The translations under genes were made by a program, and so were the position numbers. This document shows, piece after piece, positions 13,047-21,541 of a DNA stretch of 21,541 nt. The stretch is from CAZTLE01 sp964614415. Its GTDB lineage: Bacteria > Bacteroidota > Bacteroidia > Flavobacteriales > Flavobacteriaceae. Under the pieces are notes generated by a model, which did not search any database, was not told where the DNA came from, and was given only the letters and a program-made list of their open reading frames with translations. Location of the stretch: NCBI GenBank assembly GCA_964614415.1, contig CAZTLE010000056.1:1-21541 (forward strand), read 5' to 3'. How positions within the stretch are numbered: position 1 is the stretch's first letter; the number at the start of each line of letters is the position of its first letter.

Positions 13047-15641
13047 ATGCGAAAGCTCCTTATCGGCTTTTTTTGGTTTCTCACCATTTCCATCTATGCA
13101 CAGGAGAACGAAGTAACCATCGACTACACGAATACCCCGTTGGAGCAGGTGTTACAGGAGATTGAGAAAACCTTCGATCTTCGCATTTCCTTCCAAAGTG
13201 AGGTGGTTTCCGACAAAACCATTACACTGACAGGAACCTTTTCTTTGCAAGAGATCATTTCCCGTCTGGAACAGCAAACCAATTTGAGTTTATCGCGCCT
13301 CGATAATACCAACTACGTCTTGAAACGCAACCGGGAAGGGTTGTTAGACATTACCGGGACACTGATTGACGCCACTACCAATGAACCCATTTCCTTTGCA
13401 ACCATTAGAATCAAAGATGCTCCCAGAGGGGTCATCACAGATGCCGAAGGTCTCTTTGTTCTTAAAGACGTGCCCGGAGATGCTGTCATCGTTATAGAAC
13501 ATATTGGTTACGCCAAGATTGAACGACCGGCCACGGATTTCAGCCTTCAAGGAACTTCCATTCTGATTTCTCCAAGCGCAGCCTTTATAGGCGAAGTAGT
13601 ACTCACCGAATACATCACTCGAGGATTTGATCGGAATAATCAGGATGGCTCGGTGGCTTTGCGACCCGACAAACTGGGTATTCTTCCAGGGCTAACCGAA
13701 CCGGATGTTTTACAGAGCCTTCAGTTACTTCCGGGGATATCAAGCCCGGCTGAGTCAGCCTCCGGACTGCATATACGGGGAGGGACGCCGGATCAAAACC
13801 TCGTCTTATGGGATGGTATTAAAATGTATCATCAGGGGCATTTCTTCGGAGAGATCTCAGCGTTCAACCCATACATTACCAAAAATGTGAATGTATATCG
13901 AAGCGGTACCAGTGCTCAGTATGGAGATCGTATTTCGGGTGTCATCGATATTACATCCTTGGACGATATCCCGGAACGCATCAAAGTAGGTGGAGGGTCT
14001 AATCTGACTCATGCCGATGCCAATGTGCAAATTCCCCTATTCGATAATACCGTAGGTCTGGTACTTTCCGGACGCCGCTCTTTTGCAGACATCTTTGAAA
14101 CGGTTACGTTCAGAAACCTGAACCGAAAAGTATTTCAGAACACAAAAATTGATGACGGTGTCACTAATTTAGATGAGGAATTCAGGGAACTCGAGAATTT
14201 CTTCCGCTTTACCGATTTCAATACCAAGTTACTATGGAAACCCAGTGAAAAGGACCGTATTTCACTTAGTGCGTTATTTGTGACGAATACCTTCGAATTT
14301 GAAGTAGAATCCACCGAAGCCAAGGATGAGGACAACCTTGATCTTGTAAACAACGGTTACAGCCTCAATTGGGAGCACAAGGCATCAGATCATTGGAACT
14401 GGGTCCTCAACGCCTACTACTCTACCTTCGAATCGGATTTCTCATTCAGGGAATTCGAGCCTTCGGAAAATGAAGACTTCCTATTGGCCAAAAAAAATAA
14501 TGTGGACGACATTGGTGTCTCCCTGCGAACTACCTATCGATTTAATGACAACCACAGTCTTTCCGGCGGATATGATTTCTTTAACAATCAAGTGTTCTAT
14601 ACCATCAGTACAACCGAAAACGGACAGGGAGTTATTTCGGAACTGGAAGATGACAATCTGAACTCCCATTCGATATATTCGGAATATGAATACAGCTCGG
14701 ATCATCTGTTTTTCAGGGGTGGCCTTCGCGTAGCCCACCTGTCCAGTGATCAAACATTGTACTGGGAACCAAGAGCCTACGTTGAATCTCCGCTTACAGA
14801 CGACCTAAAGATAAAGGCCTCGGGAGAGATTAAGAATCAGGCGATCAGTCAGCTGGTTCTCTTCGACTTCAATGACATTGGAGTAGGTAATAATATTTGG
14901 GTACTGGCCGATGATGATGACATCCCCGTACTCAATAACAGGCAGATCACTGCCGGGTTCCTATTTGAGGACAACGGATGGAATATCGACGTTGAAGGGT
15001 ATTACCGTAATATTCGGGGACTTACCTCCTTCAGTCGCGGTTTCAATAATGCTGCCGGAAATATAGATGACTATGAAGATGGCACCGGAGATACTTTCGG
15101 ACTGGATATCCTGTTAAAGAAACGCATCAAAAACTATCGATTCTGGGCAAGTTATTCGCTGAGTAAGACCGACTTTGAGTTCGAAAACCTGCAGGAGGGT
15201 AAGTTCCCGGGCAATTTTGATCAACGTCACGTACTTACCCTGTCAAACACTTTTTCATGGAACCGATTCCAGTTCTCACTGGGATGGACCTTGGCCACCG
15301 GAAAGCCTTTTTCGCAGCCTACCGGTATTGAAACAATCATTGATGACGGGGACGATGTGAACTTTGAACCCATTTTCGGTGATCAAAACAACGCGCGTCT
15401 CGACAACTACCACAGACTGGATGCCTCTGTTGTCTATGACTTTCCGCTGGGCAAGCGCCAGCAGACCAATGCCAGAATCGGAGTCTCGGTGTTGAATATC
15501 TATGACCATGAGAATCCATTGGACAAGATATTCAGAGTGGTATCGGAGTCAAACGGCGATGAAACCACTCCCAGAATTATCGAGGAGACCCGATTGGGAT
15601 TGGGAATGACCCCTAACGTCGTATTTCGAATTAACTTCTAG
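13047..15641 (+). CDS. TonB-dependent outer-membrane receptor with STN signalling domain
   Basis: An 864-residue receptor-transducer. After a signal peptide (LLIGFFWFLTISIYAQ) an STN domain occupies about residues 24-95 (TPLEQVLQEIEKTFDLRISF); this is the part that contacts FecR. A carboxypeptidase-regulatory-like beta domain follows (about 97-165: GTLIDATTNEPISFATIRI), then the plug (about 205-315: LQSLQLLPGISSP, GLHIRGGTPDQNLVLWDGI, YRSGTSAQYGDRISGVIDI) and a 22-strand-type barrel ending NVVFRINF. No SusD-like partner gene is adjacent, so it is not a classic SusCD pair. The ligand is unknown; the shared promoter element suggests that it reports on the polymer system encoded next door. It converges on the peptidase gene, with stop codons overlapping in CTAG. 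Confidence 0.95.
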   Translation: MRKLLIGFFWFLTISIYAQENEVTIDYTNTPLEQVLQEIEKTFDLRISFQSEVVSDKTITLTGTFSLQEIISRLEQQTNLSLSRLDNTNYVLKRNREGLLDITGTLIDATTNEPISFATIRIKDAPRGVITDAEGLFVLKDVPGDAVIVIEHIGYAKIERPATDFSLQGTSILISPSAAFIGEVVLTEYITRGFDRNNQDGSVALRPDKLGILPGLTEPDVLQSLQLLPGISSPAESASGLHIRGGTPDQNLVLWDGIKMYHQGHFFGEISAFNPYITKNVNVYRSGTSAQYGDRISGVIDITSLDDIPERIKVGGGSNLTHADANVQIPLFDNTVGLVLSGRRSFADIFETVTFRNLNRKVFQNTKIDDGVTNLDEEFRELENFFRFTDFNTKLLWKPSEKDRISLSALFVTNTFEFEVESTEAKDEDNLDLVNNGYSLNWEHKASDHWNWVLNAYYSTFESDFSFREFEPSENEDFLLAKKNNVDDIGVSLRTTYRFNDNHSLSGGYDFFNNQVFYTISTTENGQGVISELEDDNLNSHSIYSEYEYSSDHLFFRGGLRVAHLSSDQTLYWEPRAYVESPLTDDLKIKASGEIKNQAISQLVLFDFNDIGVGNNIWVLADDDDIPVLNNRQITAGFLFEDNGWNIDVEGYYRNIRGLTSFSRGFNNAAGNIDDYEDGTGDTFGLDILLKKRIKNYRFWASYSLSKTDFEFENLQEGKFPGNFDQRHVLTLSNTFSWNRFQFSLGWTLATGKPFSQPTGIETIIDDGDDVNFEPIFGDQNNARLDNYHRLDASVVYDFPLGKRQQTNARIGVSVLNIYDHENPLDKIFRVVSESNGDETTPRIIEETRLGLGMTPNVVFRINF

Positions 15642-17125
15642 TACTTGGCCGATTTCCCCTTGGCCATTGTTTTCAGAATGAACTCTCTAAGATCGTTATT
15701 GGCCGACTGCAGGTCTTCGCGTCGCAGGTACATCATATGCCCGCTTCGGTACCCCTTAAAGCCCATACGCTCCTTCATCTTCCCGCTGGGGTCAATCTGC
15801 CACATGGTATACTTGGCGGCAAAATAGGTCGTAGCTCCGTCGTAGTACCCGGACTGGAAGAGTATATTGAGATACGGATTTTCAGCCATAGCCTTTCTCA
15901 GGTCATCGCGGGTGTTGTTATTCCTTCGGTCCCAGGGATGCACCGGTCCGAACATATTGTACTTGATATCGGTCTTAAAGTTAAGATGCTCCCGGATGTA
16001 ATAGTTGATCGCAGGTGTAAAGGAGTGCAACCATGAAGTGAGTTCGGCGCTGTAGTCCGGGCCATCCCCGGCTTCCGTTTTATCGATTCCCAAATACCGG
16101 GAATCAAGCCTTCCTATCGTAAATCCCGACTTATCACGCAATAGTTCTTTCCAAAAAAAGCGCGTGGGAACGTCCAGGTTATTCTGCAATATCGCTTGCT
16201 TGGAAAGGCCGGTATAGTAGGCCATTTTTTCAGCAACGGCGTCTTTCTCAGCAGGTGAAATGAATCCGCCTTTGGCCAGGGCAGGCATTAACCGGTTCAC
16301 TGCATAATCTTCTACCTCGGGCAGCATTTCGGTAAGGTCCTTTTGTTGCAGTGCAGGTGGTAGCATTTTATGATACCAGGCGGCAGCCGCAAAATAAGGT
16401 AGATTGGTTCCCGAAGAAATGGCACTATCCGAATTAAATACCCGATAATCTGCGGGGGAAACCAGGATCACACCGTTTAGATACATCCATTGGGCTTCCT
16501 GCAATTCCAACGCCAATCCCGATACCCGGGTGCCTCCGTAACTTTCTCCAATGAGATATTTTGGCGAGGTCCATCGGTTATGGCGGGTCACAAACGTATT
16601 AAGCCATTCCGCCAAATATTCGATATCTGCATTAATTCCGAAAAAGTGATCTCGATCCACTTCCTTACCCGAGGCGGGAATGGTACGCGAGTACCCTGTA
16701 TTAGCCGGGTTGACGAATACGATATCGGCCACATCCAGTACTGAAAACGGATTCTCCTGAATACCATAGGGCTGCACCGGATATCCCTCCTCATCAATCT
16801 TAAGGACCTTAGGCCCTGTATAGGCAACATGCATCCAAACCGAGGCAGAACCGGGGCCTCCGTTGAACGATATCAAGAGCGGACGGTTTCCCAGGTCTCC
16901 TGCATTATTACGTGTATAGTAAGTGTAAAACAGGGTAGCGATTGGCTTGCCCATTTCATCCCAAAGTGGCTGTGTTCCCGTTTCGGCCGTATAGGATACG
17001 TTGACGCCGTTTATGGTCGTAGTGTGTTTTGTAGTCACCGTAGTGTCGACAGGGATCATGCGTTTTTGAGCGATGGTTGCCGTAGTGGAAAGAGCAAGAA
17101 TCAGGAAGGGTAGAAAATATCTCAT
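15638..17125 (-). CDS. Secreted S10-family serine carboxypeptidase
   Basis: A 495-residue alpha/beta-hydrolase with signal peptide (FLPFLILALSTTATIAQ). The catalytic triad is visible: Ser195 in GESYGG, Asp429 in GYYDGAT and His463 in RSGHMMY; the oxyanion segment is LISFNGGPGSASVW. The length matches bacterial members of family S10, which remove C-terminal residues from peptides. Signal peptide and context place it in the periplasm or outside the cell. It reads toward the receptor gene; the two stop codons share the palindrome CTAG (15638-15641), leaving no room for a terminator between them. No link to the polymer operon is shown beyond proximity, and it lacks the shared promoter element upstream. 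Confidence 0.95.
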   Translation of the reverse strand: MRYFLPFLILALSTTATIAQKRMIPVDTTVTTKHTTTINGVNVSYTAETGTQPLWDEMGKPIATLFYTYYTRNNAGDLGNRPLLISFNGGPGSASVWMHVAYTGPKVLKIDEEGYPVQPYGIQENPFSVLDVADIVFVNPANTGYSRTIPASGKEVDRDHFFGINADIEYLAEWLNTFVTRHNRWTSPKYLIGESYGGTRVSGLALELQEAQWMYLNGVILVSPADYRVFNSDSAISSGTNLPYFAAAAWYHKMLPPALQQKDLTEMLPEVEDYAVNRLMPALAKGGFISPAEKDAVAEKMAYYTGLSKQAILQNNLDVPTRFFWKELLRDKSGFTIGRLDSRYLGIDKTEAGDGPDYSAELTSWLHSFTPAINYYIREHLNFKTDIKYNMFGPVHPWDRRNNNTRDDLRKAMAENPYLNILFQSGYYDGATTYFAAKYTMWQIDPSGKMKERMGFKGYRSGHMMYLRREDLQSANNDLREFILKTMAKGKSAKY

Positions 17126-17202
17126 ATGTCATTTTTTAGCAGTTTAAAACTACGTAATAATCATTACCCTAAAAAATGACAAAATGGGGAGTCATAAAAG
17201 CA

Positions 17203-17253
17203 CCGCATTTGCAAAACTAGCAGGAGTAAGATGCCTCACGAAAACAAATGCGG
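17203..17253. repeat. Inverted repeat between peptidase and FG-GAP genes
   Basis: CCGCATTTG (17203-17211) and CAAATGCGG (17245-17253) are perfect 9-bp inverted copies separated by 33 bases. It lies about 50 bases past the stop of the FG-GAP gene. The long loop and lack of a T-tract make it a poor rho-independent terminator; it could be an operator or a chance repeat. Nothing else is recognised in 17126-17305. Confidence 0.45.
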
Positions 17254-17305
17254 GTCCATAGGACAGTACAATATACACTATTTTCCTATGAGTTGCTGTG
17301 CGAAT

Positions 17306-19039
17306 TTACTGAACGATAAGCTTTTGCGTAATTTGAAGACCGTCTTTAGTAAATTGTAAAAAGTACACTCCCGAGTCATAACCGGAAATATCCAGTGCCA
17401 CATCTTTGTTAAGAATGTCTTGTGTCTTCAATACCCTACCCTGCATGTCGAAGATCGTTACACTGCTCTCCAACCAACCGGATGCTACCGAGACGGAAAC
17501 CGTATTTCGCGCCGGGTTCGGGTAGATACGAATGGCGTCTGCACCGGTAATATCGTCAACACCAAGCGTTTCCCCTTCTTCAATAACAAGATGCGAGTTG
17601 ATTTGCGGATCGTTTATGATATCCTGTACTCCACTGAGCCAATCCACTTTGATATACTCGATTTCCGTGGCATCTCCGATTCCGAAAAATTCCCAGGCTG
17701 AGTTCTGAGATAAGTATCCCTCACCGCACAGGGTATAGTTGTATTGCTTTTCTCCATTTACGGAAATTTCAATCACCGAACCAATTCCCATGCGATTGCT
17801 CTGCACGCCTTCCAGCTTCACTTTGAGCCAGTTGTTGACTTGTGGGCACTCGTTCTTCCAGATAAAAATATCATCGGGTTCAAAATTCAGGACCACCATA
17901 TCCGGATAGCCGTCATTATCAATGTCGCCTATGGCATTCGCATAACTCTCAGCTACGTCGGGATCAAATCCCGCTTCCGTAGGGATCGTATAGTTTCCGG
18001 AACCATCATTCTCGTAGAAAGCGGATGGCAATCTGTTCAAAGGATCGACGGTAGAACTGCTCACATAAAGATCCAAATCCATGTCGTTATCGGCATCCAG
18101 GAAAACCGCGCCCCAGGCGATCGTCTCCATGAGGGTTCCATTGGCTGCAGCAATATCGGTGAAGGTACTGTTGCCATTGTTCCGAAGAAAGGCATTTCCA
18201 GCCGGTGTATTGGTCACATAAATATCAAACCAGCCATCGCGGTTGTCATCACCGATTGTAGTGGACATGGCATCGATCGCTATATCCGTTCCCGTAGCGG
18301 CACCGGCATCCGTAAAAGTTCCGTCTCCGTTGTTTAGCCACATCTGGTTGGCAAATACATTACGGTCGTTGGCCACATAAATATCCTGCCAGCCGTCGTT
18401 ATTGTAATCGAAGAAGGACGAACAAAAACTCAGATAGTCGTCGGTTGAAATCCCGGCGGCGATGGTTACATCCGTAAAGGTTCCATCCTGATTATTAAGG
18501 TACAAACGGTTGTGATCATCAGCGTGAGTAACGTCCCGTGAACTTTGAAACATATCCAACCAACCATCGTTATTGAAATCTCCCCAGGAAGCACCCCAGG
18601 CCAAATGACTTGGCAGATCCATGCCCGCAGCAACCGTTATGTCGGTAAACTGCATATTTCCGTCATTTTCGAAAAGCTGATTTATCTGGGTATTACTGGA
18701 AATGTGAAGATCGTTGTCACCGTCATTGTCGAAATCGACCCAAACGGCGCTCTTGGTTTCTCCGGATTCCTGAGCCACATTGTAAAAGACCTCGGTAAAA
18801 GTTCCCTGAATATTCTTAAAGAAACGAACCAGGCCTCCTGCTTCCGAAGTAACGGTAATGTCATCCCAGCCGTCATTGTCGAAATCGAAAAATGTAATAC
18901 CTCCTCCCAACTGTCCGGAACCATAAGTAACTCCTCCACAGCCAAGGGCTGAAGCCTGTTCACTGAATTGTATTTGGGATTGGGCGGAAAAAGTGGCTGC
19001 AACGCATGCAGCTAATGTTAACAAGTAGAATCGTCTCAT
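17306..19039 (-). CDS. Type IX-secreted FG-GAP/VCBS repeat protein with ASPIC/UnbV domain
   Basis: A 577-residue secreted protein. Signal peptide: RRFYLLTLAACVAATFSAQ. Residues about 40-385 carry at least seven FG-GAP/VCBS repeats with the calcium-binding-like core D-x-D-N-D-G-x-x-D (DFDNDGWDD, DFNNDGWLD, DYNNDGWQD, DIDNDGYPD), consistent with an integrin-like beta-propeller. An ASPIC/UnbV domain follows (about 405-485: NNWLKVKLEGVQSNRMGIGS, IEYIKVDWLSG). The C-terminus (about 505-577: IRIYPNPARNTVSVSV ... GVYFLQFTKDG) is a type A sorting domain for the type IX secretion system, so the protein is exported across the outer membrane and probably anchored at the surface. An adhesion or ligand-binding role is plausible but unproven. 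It lies 48 bases after glyA, with its own promoter candidate. Confidence 0.95.
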   Translation of the reverse strand: MRRFYLLTLAACVAATFSAQSQIQFSEQASALGCGGVTYGSGQLGGGITFFDFDNDGWDDITVTSEAGGLVRFFKNIQGTFTEVFYNVAQESGETKSAVWVDFDNDGDNDLHISSNTQINQLFENDGNMQFTDITVAAGMDLPSHLAWGASWGDFNNDGWLDMFQSSRDVTHADDHNRLYLNNQDGTFTDVTIAAGISTDDYLSFCSSFFDYNNDGWQDIYVANDRNVFANQMWLNNGDGTFTDAGAATGTDIAIDAMSTTIGDDNRDGWFDIYVTNTPAGNAFLRNNGNSTFTDIAAANGTLMETIAWGAVFLDADNDMDLDLYVSSSTVDPLNRLPSAFYENDGSGNYTIPTEAGFDPDVAESYANAIGDIDNDGYPDMVVLNFEPDDIFIWKNECPQVNNWLKVKLEGVQSNRMGIGSVIEISVNGEKQYNYTLCGEGYLSQNSAWEFFGIGDATEIEYIKVDWLSGVQDIINDPQINSHLVIEEGETLGVDDITGADAIRIYPNPARNTVSVSVASGWLESSVTIFDMQGRVLKTQDILNKDVALDISGYDSGVYFLQFTKDGLQITQKLIVQ

Positions 19040-19066
19040 ATTGAGAAACCTTAGCAGTTAGTCTCT

Positions 19067-19074
19067 CAAATCTA
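19067..19074 (-). promoter_or_regulatory. Candidate -7 element for the FG-GAP gene
   Basis: On the minus strand TAGATTTG (19074-19067) is a perfect TAnnTTTG match, ending 27 bases before the start codon. It lies in the 48-base space after glyA. No clear -33 TTTG is visible; that position falls in the end of glyA. Confidence 0.4.
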
Positions 19075-19087
19075 CTAAATAATTCGA

Positions 19088-20365
19088 TTAACTTTTAAAT
19101 AAAGGACGATTAGCCATCATATCATGTACCTGACCGGCAACATCGGTCAAAACGGACTCATTTTCTATGTTCGTGATCACGGTATCGATCAGGTCCACAA
19201 TGGGTGCCATATCCGCCTCAACAAGGCCACGGGTAGTGATCGCTGCGGTTCCCAATCGGATTCCACTCGTTACAAATGGTGATTTATCGTCAAAGGGGAC
19301 CATATTCTTGTTCACAGTGATCTCGGCATCCTCGAGCGCCTCTTCGGCCTGTTTTCCGGTAACGCCTTTATTGCGCAGGTCAATGAGCATCATGTGGTTA
19401 TCCGTTCCTCCGGAGATCACCTTATAGCCTCGATCCACAAACGCTTTGGCCATGACGGCTGCATTCTTCTTGACCTGTACCATATAGTGCAGGAAGTCAT
19501 CGGTTAAGGCCTCTCCAAACGCAATTGCCTTAGCCGCAATAATATGCTCTAACGGGCCACCCTGATTACCGGGAAAGATGCCACTGTCAAGAAGTGAAGA
19601 CATCATTCGCAGGTTCCCGTTCTTAAGTCGTATTCCGAATGGGTTCTCGAAGTCTTTCCCCATGAGAATCAAACCTCCTCTGGGACCGCGCAGTGTTTTG
19701 TGCGTCGTGGTGGTAACCACATGGCAATGAGGGATGGGATCGGAAATAATCCCCTTGGCTATGAGTCCCGCCGGATGGGCAATATCGGCCATAAGAATCG
19801 CACCGACCTTGTCTGCAATTTCGCGGAACCGCTCATAATCCATTTCCCGTGAATAAGCCGAGGCCCCTGCAATGATTAGTTTGGGTTGCTCACGAACCGC
19901 GATTTCTTCAATAATGTCATAATCCAACATCCCTGTGGACTCATCCACACCATAAAAGACCGGGTTGTACAATCTCCCTGAAAAATTCACCGGAGAACCG
20001 TGCGTGAGGTGGCCACCATGTGAAAGATCAAATCCCAGGAACTTATCGCCGGGTTTCAGGCAGACCGAGAAGACCGCTGTATTGGCCTGAGAACCACTGT
20101 GGGGTTGTACGTTGGCATATTCTGCACCGAAAAGTTCCTTAGCCCGTTCAATGGCTATTCGCTCAACCTCATCGACTATTTCACACCCTCCGTAATATCT
20201 TTTTCCGGGGTAACCTTCGGCGTATTTATTAGTCAAAACAGAACCGGCTGCTTCCATTACCTGATCGCTCACAAAATTCTCTGAAGCAATCAATTCCAGT
20301 CCGTTCAGTTGACGCTGTCTTTCGTCTTCTATCAGTTCAAAAATGAGATCGTCACGTTGTATCAT
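19088..20365 (-). CDS. glyA: Serine hydroxymethyltransferase
   Basis: A 425-residue cytoplasmic PLP enzyme that interconverts serine and glycine while charging tetrahydrofolate with a one-carbon unit. Family landmarks run along the whole length: LELIASENFVSDQVMEAAGS near the start, NKYAEGYPGKRYYGG, NVQPHSGSQAN, ADIAHPAGLI with the PLP-contacting Asp, and the Schiff-base lysine Lys223 in TTTTHKTLRGPRGG. Length is normal and no lesion is seen. It is divergent from fumarylacetoacetase across a 114-base space that contains promoter elements for both. Confidence 0.98.
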   Translation of the reverse strand: MIQRDDLIFELIEDERQRQLNGLELIASENFVSDQVMEAAGSVLTNKYAEGYPGKRYYGGCEIVDEVERIAIERAKELFGAEYANVQPHSGSQANTAVFSVCLKPGDKFLGFDLSHGGHLTHGSPVNFSGRLYNPVFYGVDESTGMLDYDIIEEIAVREQPKLIIAGASAYSREMDYERFREIADKVGAILMADIAHPAGLIAKGIISDPIPHCHVVTTTTHKTLRGPRGGLILMGKDFENPFGIRLKNGNLRMMSSLLDSGIFPGNQGGPLEHIIAAKAIAFGEALTDDFLHYMVQVKKNAAVMAKAFVDRGYKVISGGTDNHMMLIDLRNKGVTGKQAEEALEDAEITVNKNMVPFDDKSPFVTSGIRLGTAAITTRGLVEADMAPIVDLIDTVITNIENESVLTDVAGQVHDMMANRPLFKS

Positions 20366-20388
20366 AAATACAGGGATATTAAAACGCT

Positions 20389-20396
20389 CAAAAATA
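20389..20396 (-). promoter_or_regulatory. Candidate -7 element for glyA
   Basis: On the minus strand TATTTTTG (20396-20389) is a perfect TAnnTTTG match, 23 bases before the glyA start codon. A clear -33 element is not evident. Confidence 0.4.
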
Positions 20397-20429
20397 CTAA
20401 AAGCATTCGGTTAGAATTTCAGAAATCAT

Positions 20430-20437
20430 ATATTTGA
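20430..20437 (+). promoter_or_regulatory. Candidate -7 element for fumarylacetoacetase gene
   Basis: TATATTTG (20430-20437) is a perfect TAnnTTTG match, 42 bases before the ATG at 20480. The upstream TTCGGTTAG around 20407 is the only weak -33 candidate. Confidence 0.4.
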
Positions 20438-20479
20438 TACAGAATTTATAAACACCTCAATAACTTCAATTAGTGCACC

Positions 20480-21541
20480 ATGCCATTAACCGCTAACGAC
20501 CCCTCCCGCAAGAGCTGGCTTGACATTCCGGCCAATTCAGATTTCCCTATGCAGAACATTCCTTTTGGGGTGTTTCTAACAAGAGACGACATTATAACCA
20601 TCGGAACCCGAATCGGAGATACTGCCATCGATTTGGGAGCCCTTCATCAATTGGGTTATTTCGAGGGAATTGAGCTTACCGATGACATCTTCCTCCAGGA
20701 TAGCCTTAACGATTTTATTAGCGACGGAAAGAAGACATGGCGCCTGGTGCGCAATCGGATTTCGGATATTTTCCTTGAGGACAATCCGGCGCTTCGCGAC
20801 AACTCCGAACATCGCAAGCAGGTACTGTTCACCTTAGATGAAATTGAAATGCAACTGCCCGTGGATGTGGGTGATTACACCGACTTCTACGCGAGCAAGG
20901 AACACGCCACCAATGTGGGATCGCTCTTCCGGGATCCAGAGAATGCGCTACTCCCTAATTGGGTACGTATTCCCATTGGGTATCACGGCCGTAGTTCATC
21001 AATTATCCCCAGCGGAACCCCCGTACGTCGTCCGGTAGGTCAAACCAAGCCGGGAGATGACGGAGTCCCGGGATTCGGGCCTACCAAATTGTTGGATTTC
21101 GAACTGGAAATGGCCTTTATTACTACAGATACCAATGACCTTGGAAAGCGGGTTTCTGTTCAGGAGGCCGAGGATTATATTTTTGGTCTGGTATTATTCA
21201 ATGACTGGAGTGCCCGGGATATTCAGGCCTGGGAATATGTTCCTCTGGGCCCATTCCTCGGAAAGAGCTTTGCCTCGACGATATCGCCCTGGATCGTGAC
21301 CCTGGATGCGCTGGAACCCTTCCGTACCGAAGGACCGGTACAGGATCCGGAACCGCTGCCCTACCTGCAACACGGACCAAAAAAGAACTTCGATATCAAA
21401 TTGCAAGTGGGTATTCAACCCGAAGGTGGAGAAGAAACCGTGGTGTGCAACTCCAATTTCAAATATATGTACTGGTCCATGGCCCAACAGTTGGCGCATC
21501 ATACGGTTAACGGATGTAATGTTCGATCCGGAGATATGATG
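20480..21541 (+). CDS. fahA: Fumarylacetoacetase, 5' part (runs off right edge)
   Basis: Reading from the ATG at 20480 gives 354 open codons to the window edge; the family is usually about 420 residues, so roughly the last sixth is missing. The enzyme cleaves fumarylacetoacetate to fumarate and acetoacetate, the last step of tyrosine catabolism. The SH3-like N-terminal domain is present (WLDIPANSDFPMQNIPFGVF), then the catalytic region: DYTDFYASKEHATNVG with the general-base His, the HGRSSS loop, metal-binding acids in LLDFELEMAF, and NDWSARDIQAWEY followed by LGPFLGKSFASTISPW. The start is supported by homology-like alignment of the N-terminus; no Shine-Dalgarno sequence is obvious. It is divergent from glyA. 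Confidence 0.96.
   Translation, partial: MPLTANDPSRKSWLDIPANSDFPMQNIPFGVFLTRDDIITIGTRIGDTAIDLGALHQLGYFEGIELTDDIFLQDSLNDFISDGKKTWRLVRNRISDIFLEDNPALRDNSEHRKQVLFTLDEIEMQLPVDVGDYTDFYASKEHATNVGSLFRDPENALLPNWVRIPIGYHGRSSSIIPSGTPVRRPVGQTKPGDDGVPGFGPTKLLDFELEMAFITTDTNDLGKRVSVQEAEDYIFGLVLFNDWSARDIQAWEYVPLGPFLGKSFASTISPWIVTLDALEPFRTEGPVQDPEPLPYLQHGPKKNFDIKLQVGIQPEGGEETVVCNSNFKYMYWSMAQQLAHHTVNGCNVRSGDMM

Noticed and set aside
15638..17125. S10 carboxypeptidase as the depolymerase of the polymer system
   Set aside because: S10 enzymes cleave alpha-peptide bonds, the gene is on its own strand unit and lacks the shared promoter element; nearness alone does not support the role.
17203..17253. Inverted repeat as a terminator for the FG-GAP gene
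   Set aside because: The 33-base loop and missing T-tract do not fit a rho-independent terminator; it is kept only as a repeat.
17432..17440. A further exact GGTAGGGTA on the minus strand
   Set aside because: It lies inside the FG-GAP gene and the second block (ACCTGTTTC) is absent at the required distance, so it is taken as chance.
1..21541. CRISPR arrays, tRNA/rRNA genes, insertion sequences, prophage or integrative elements
   Set aside because: No regularly spaced repeats, RNA-gene signatures, transposase or integrase motifs were seen on either strand.

Overview
The window comes from a member of the Bacteroidota, most likely a marine Flavobacteriaceae. The evidence is a C-terminal type IX secretion sorting domain, an ECF sigma/FecR/STN-TonB receptor trio, a two-component regulator with a periplasmic propeller and Y_Y_Y domain, several TAnnTTTG promoter elements, and weak or absent Shine-Dalgarno sites. 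No rRNA, tRNA, CRISPR array, transposase or integrase was seen.

Layout. (1) 1-5286, minus strand: the start of an OmpA-family envelope protein that runs off the left edge, a NarL/LuxR-type response regulator, its propeller-type sensor kinase, and a small membrane protein. A near-identical 14-bp box (CTYRTATGGGGTAT on the plus strand) lies upstream of the kinase gene, at the kinase/regulator junction and upstream of the OmpA gene, and looks like the regulator's operator. (2) 5339-11374, minus strand: six closely packed genes, pgsB, pgsC and a pgsW-like gene, then a secreted basic protein of two similar domains, an outer-membrane beta-barrel, and a peptidylarginine/agmatine-deiminase-family enzyme with a lipoprotein-like leader. 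A hairpin terminator closes the unit. An assembly gap (8754-8781) lies in pgsW and hides its true C-terminus, which can be read in another frame. (3) 11566-15641, plus strand: ECF sigma factor, FecR-type anti-sigma factor and an STN-containing TonB-dependent receptor, a complete cell-surface signalling cascade. (4) 15638-21541: a secreted S10 serine carboxypeptidase, a type IX-secreted FG-GAP/ASPIC repeat protein, glyA (all minus), and the start of fumarylacetoacetase (plus).

The most interesting result joins regions 2 and 3. A 32-bp promoter-like element, GGTAGGGTA-N11-ACCTGTTTCWCA with identical internal spacing, occurs three times, each time just upstream of and pointing toward a gene: pgsB, the outer-membrane barrel gene, and fecR. 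This suggests that the ECF sigma factor controls both its own anti-sigma/receptor genes and a Gram-negative poly-gamma-glutamate-like polymer system. That system lacks a recognisable PgsA/CapA in the window but carries its own outer-membrane protein, a polycation-like periplasmic protein and a deiminase. The polymer's identity, the receptor's ligand and the deiminase's substrate cannot be read from the sequence.
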